Notes under the pieces: generated by a model | Database searches by the model: none | What the model saw: the letters and a program-made list of their open reading frames with translations, nothing else | What the model was told of the DNA's origin: nothing | Made by a program: the position numbers and the translations under genes | Assembly (NCBI GenBank): GCA_037447605.1 | Contig: CM074804.1 | Span: forward strand, 8,017,297-8,081,296 | Direction: 5' to 3' | DNA length: 64,000 bases | Source of the DNA: Zygnema circumcarinatum | Lineage: Eukaryota; Streptophyta; Zygnematophyceae; Zygnematales; Zygnemataceae | Shown here: piece after piece, positions 63,001-64,000 of the stretch | Position numbering within the stretch: the stretch's first letter is position 1 | Layout: each line of letters starts with the position of its first letter

Positions 63001-64000
63001 CAATCTCGGAGCAATCATCATTGGAGTTTACTGCTTTCGTGGAATTGAGTAAGCCTTATCCAGATGTGATGGAAACAATTGAAAGCCATTGGTAGCCAGT
63101 ACTCGTTTGGAATCCCATTTCTTTTCCATCCCTTCATCCTTTCGTCTTCTTTTCTTTCCCTTCTTTTCTTCTCCTTTTTCTTTCCCCATTTCTTTCTTCT
63201 TTTTCGCTTTCCATCCGTCTATTGTACTGAAACGTTTCCTTAGGGTTCCTTTTCAGGTCAAGGCTCTTGAGGCAAGCTTGGATCGAAGTGCTTCAGCGGA
63301 AGCGACCTTGGAAGCAAAAGTGCAGGTATTGGATATCTCCTTCTCTTTCTTGTCTCCCTTCGTCTCTCGCGGGAAGATTGCCTTTCGCCCTTCCACTCCG
63401 ATTCTTTCACAGTGCAGTTAATCCACACCTTGTACTTGGGACTACTTTCAATTTCATTGGAGTGTGTATTGAGGGAATTCACTTCTCTTTCCCTGTTGTG
63501 TGCTATTTTTTCTCGTTCTAAAGAGCAAAGAGGAGGTTGTCTTGTTCGAGATTCTTGCAGAAACTTGAGCAATCCTTGAAGGAAGCTCTTGCAGTGCGGC
63601 AACAGAGATCGGGCAACTTCACAAAGGTGAGCTTTGATAATGAGGAGGGACATAGACCGTTTTGAGTTTTCTCGTACTCTCTTTCGCATGAGAGGGGGAT
63701 TTTGTACAGGATCGTCATTACATGTCTTAACTAACTTCGACTGCTCAACTTTTACAAAGGGTTTGTAGGGGCTTGTAGTTCTTCTTCGTCACATATTAAT
63801 GCTGCGAGAATATCTTGATGGTTGTAGTTTGTGGAGAAAGAGTCTCAGCCTGTACTCGTATTTGAGGTTCTTTCGTTCTTCCATTGTTCTGCAATCTGTC
63901 AGCCTCTAATGCCTCAAATGATGCATGTTGCAGATTCGACGTGCTGTCATTCGAATTCAGGACGCCGAGGAGCAGCGGAAGGAGAGCGAGAAGGAGCTAA
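60060..64000 (+). CDS. RRM plus RS/RD-rich RNA-binding protein with coiled-coil C-terminus (3' end outside window)
   Basis: Probable nuclear RNA-binding, SR-like protein. Exons: 60060-60173, 61242-61343, 61484-61608, 61846-61922, 62078-62156, 62440-62554, 62870-62944, 63257-63325, 63561-63626 and 63934 to the edge, all in phase. An RRM spans residues 5-88, with RNP2 VYVGGLSF and RNP1 RGFGFVVF. An RD-repeat block (NRDRDRDRDRDRDR) and RS dipeptides (RSPSDYRRSHSPR, SPRPSSPGRKPSH) follow. An acidic linker and a heptad-like helical region come next (YDDLQSEVDRLTAKRNELNE, LEQSLKEALAVRQQRSG, IQDAEEQRKESEKEL), cut by the window end. The first intron is over 1 kb, unusual here. The RRM-RS-coiled-coil order is known in some plant splicing-related proteins, but I cannot name an exact orthologue. 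Confidence 0.88.

Overview
The window is nuclear DNA of a green plant of the streptophyte lineage, either a land plant or a close algal relative. I cannot name the species. Genes are split into up to 20 exons by short GT-AG introns, and each exon chain below was checked for continuous reading phase. Several products are of plant type: an organellar RAD52-like protein, a ubiquitin-like/LRR protein of the At2g30105 type, a FYVE-ankyrin protein, a PNET2/NEMP nuclear-envelope protein, and proteins with chloroplast- or mitochondrion-like leader peptides. Long CT/GA microsatellites lie in introns and promoters.

Layout, left to right: the 3' end of INO80 (+); an intronless DCC/DUF393 protein (+); the ubiquitin-like/LRR protein (-); a RAD52-like protein (-); organellar glutamyl-tRNA synthetase (+); a FYVE-ankyrin protein (-); PNET2/NEMP (-); a large DEIH-box RNA helicase with a C-terminal dsRNA-binding domain (+); ESCRT-III VPS2 (+); an unrecognised two-TM protein (-); a composite tandem repeat of about 2.3 kb; Mediator subunit MED22 (-); eIF3a (-); and the 5' part of an RRM/RS protein with a coiled-coil tail (+), cut by the right edge. 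That makes 14 protein genes. I saw no transposon ORFs, rRNA, tRNA or CRISPR.

The genes are mostly conserved housekeeping functions: chromatin remodelling and transcription (INO80, MED22), translation (GluRS, eIF3a), RNA processing (DEIH helicase, RRM/RS protein), endosomal sorting (FYVE-ankyrin, VPS2), the nuclear envelope, and organellar DNA repair. They do not form an operon-like pathway. Three pairs are head-to-head: RAD52-like/GluRS, NEMP/DEIH helicase and eIF3a/RRM.

I found no clear case of a new biological system. The most unusual features are non-coding. One is a duplicated composite satellite with a period of about 92 bp, whose relatives lie on both sides of the unrecognised two-TM gene. 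The others are promoter clusters of repeated short motifs: three perfect TGACGTCA sites between eIF3a and the RRM gene, five CCGTCCGAT sites between NEMP and the helicase, and three CACGTG sites upstream of the FYVE-ankyrin gene. A probable GC-AG intron in MED22 and a GA tract of about 785 bp inside an LRR-gene intron are also notable.
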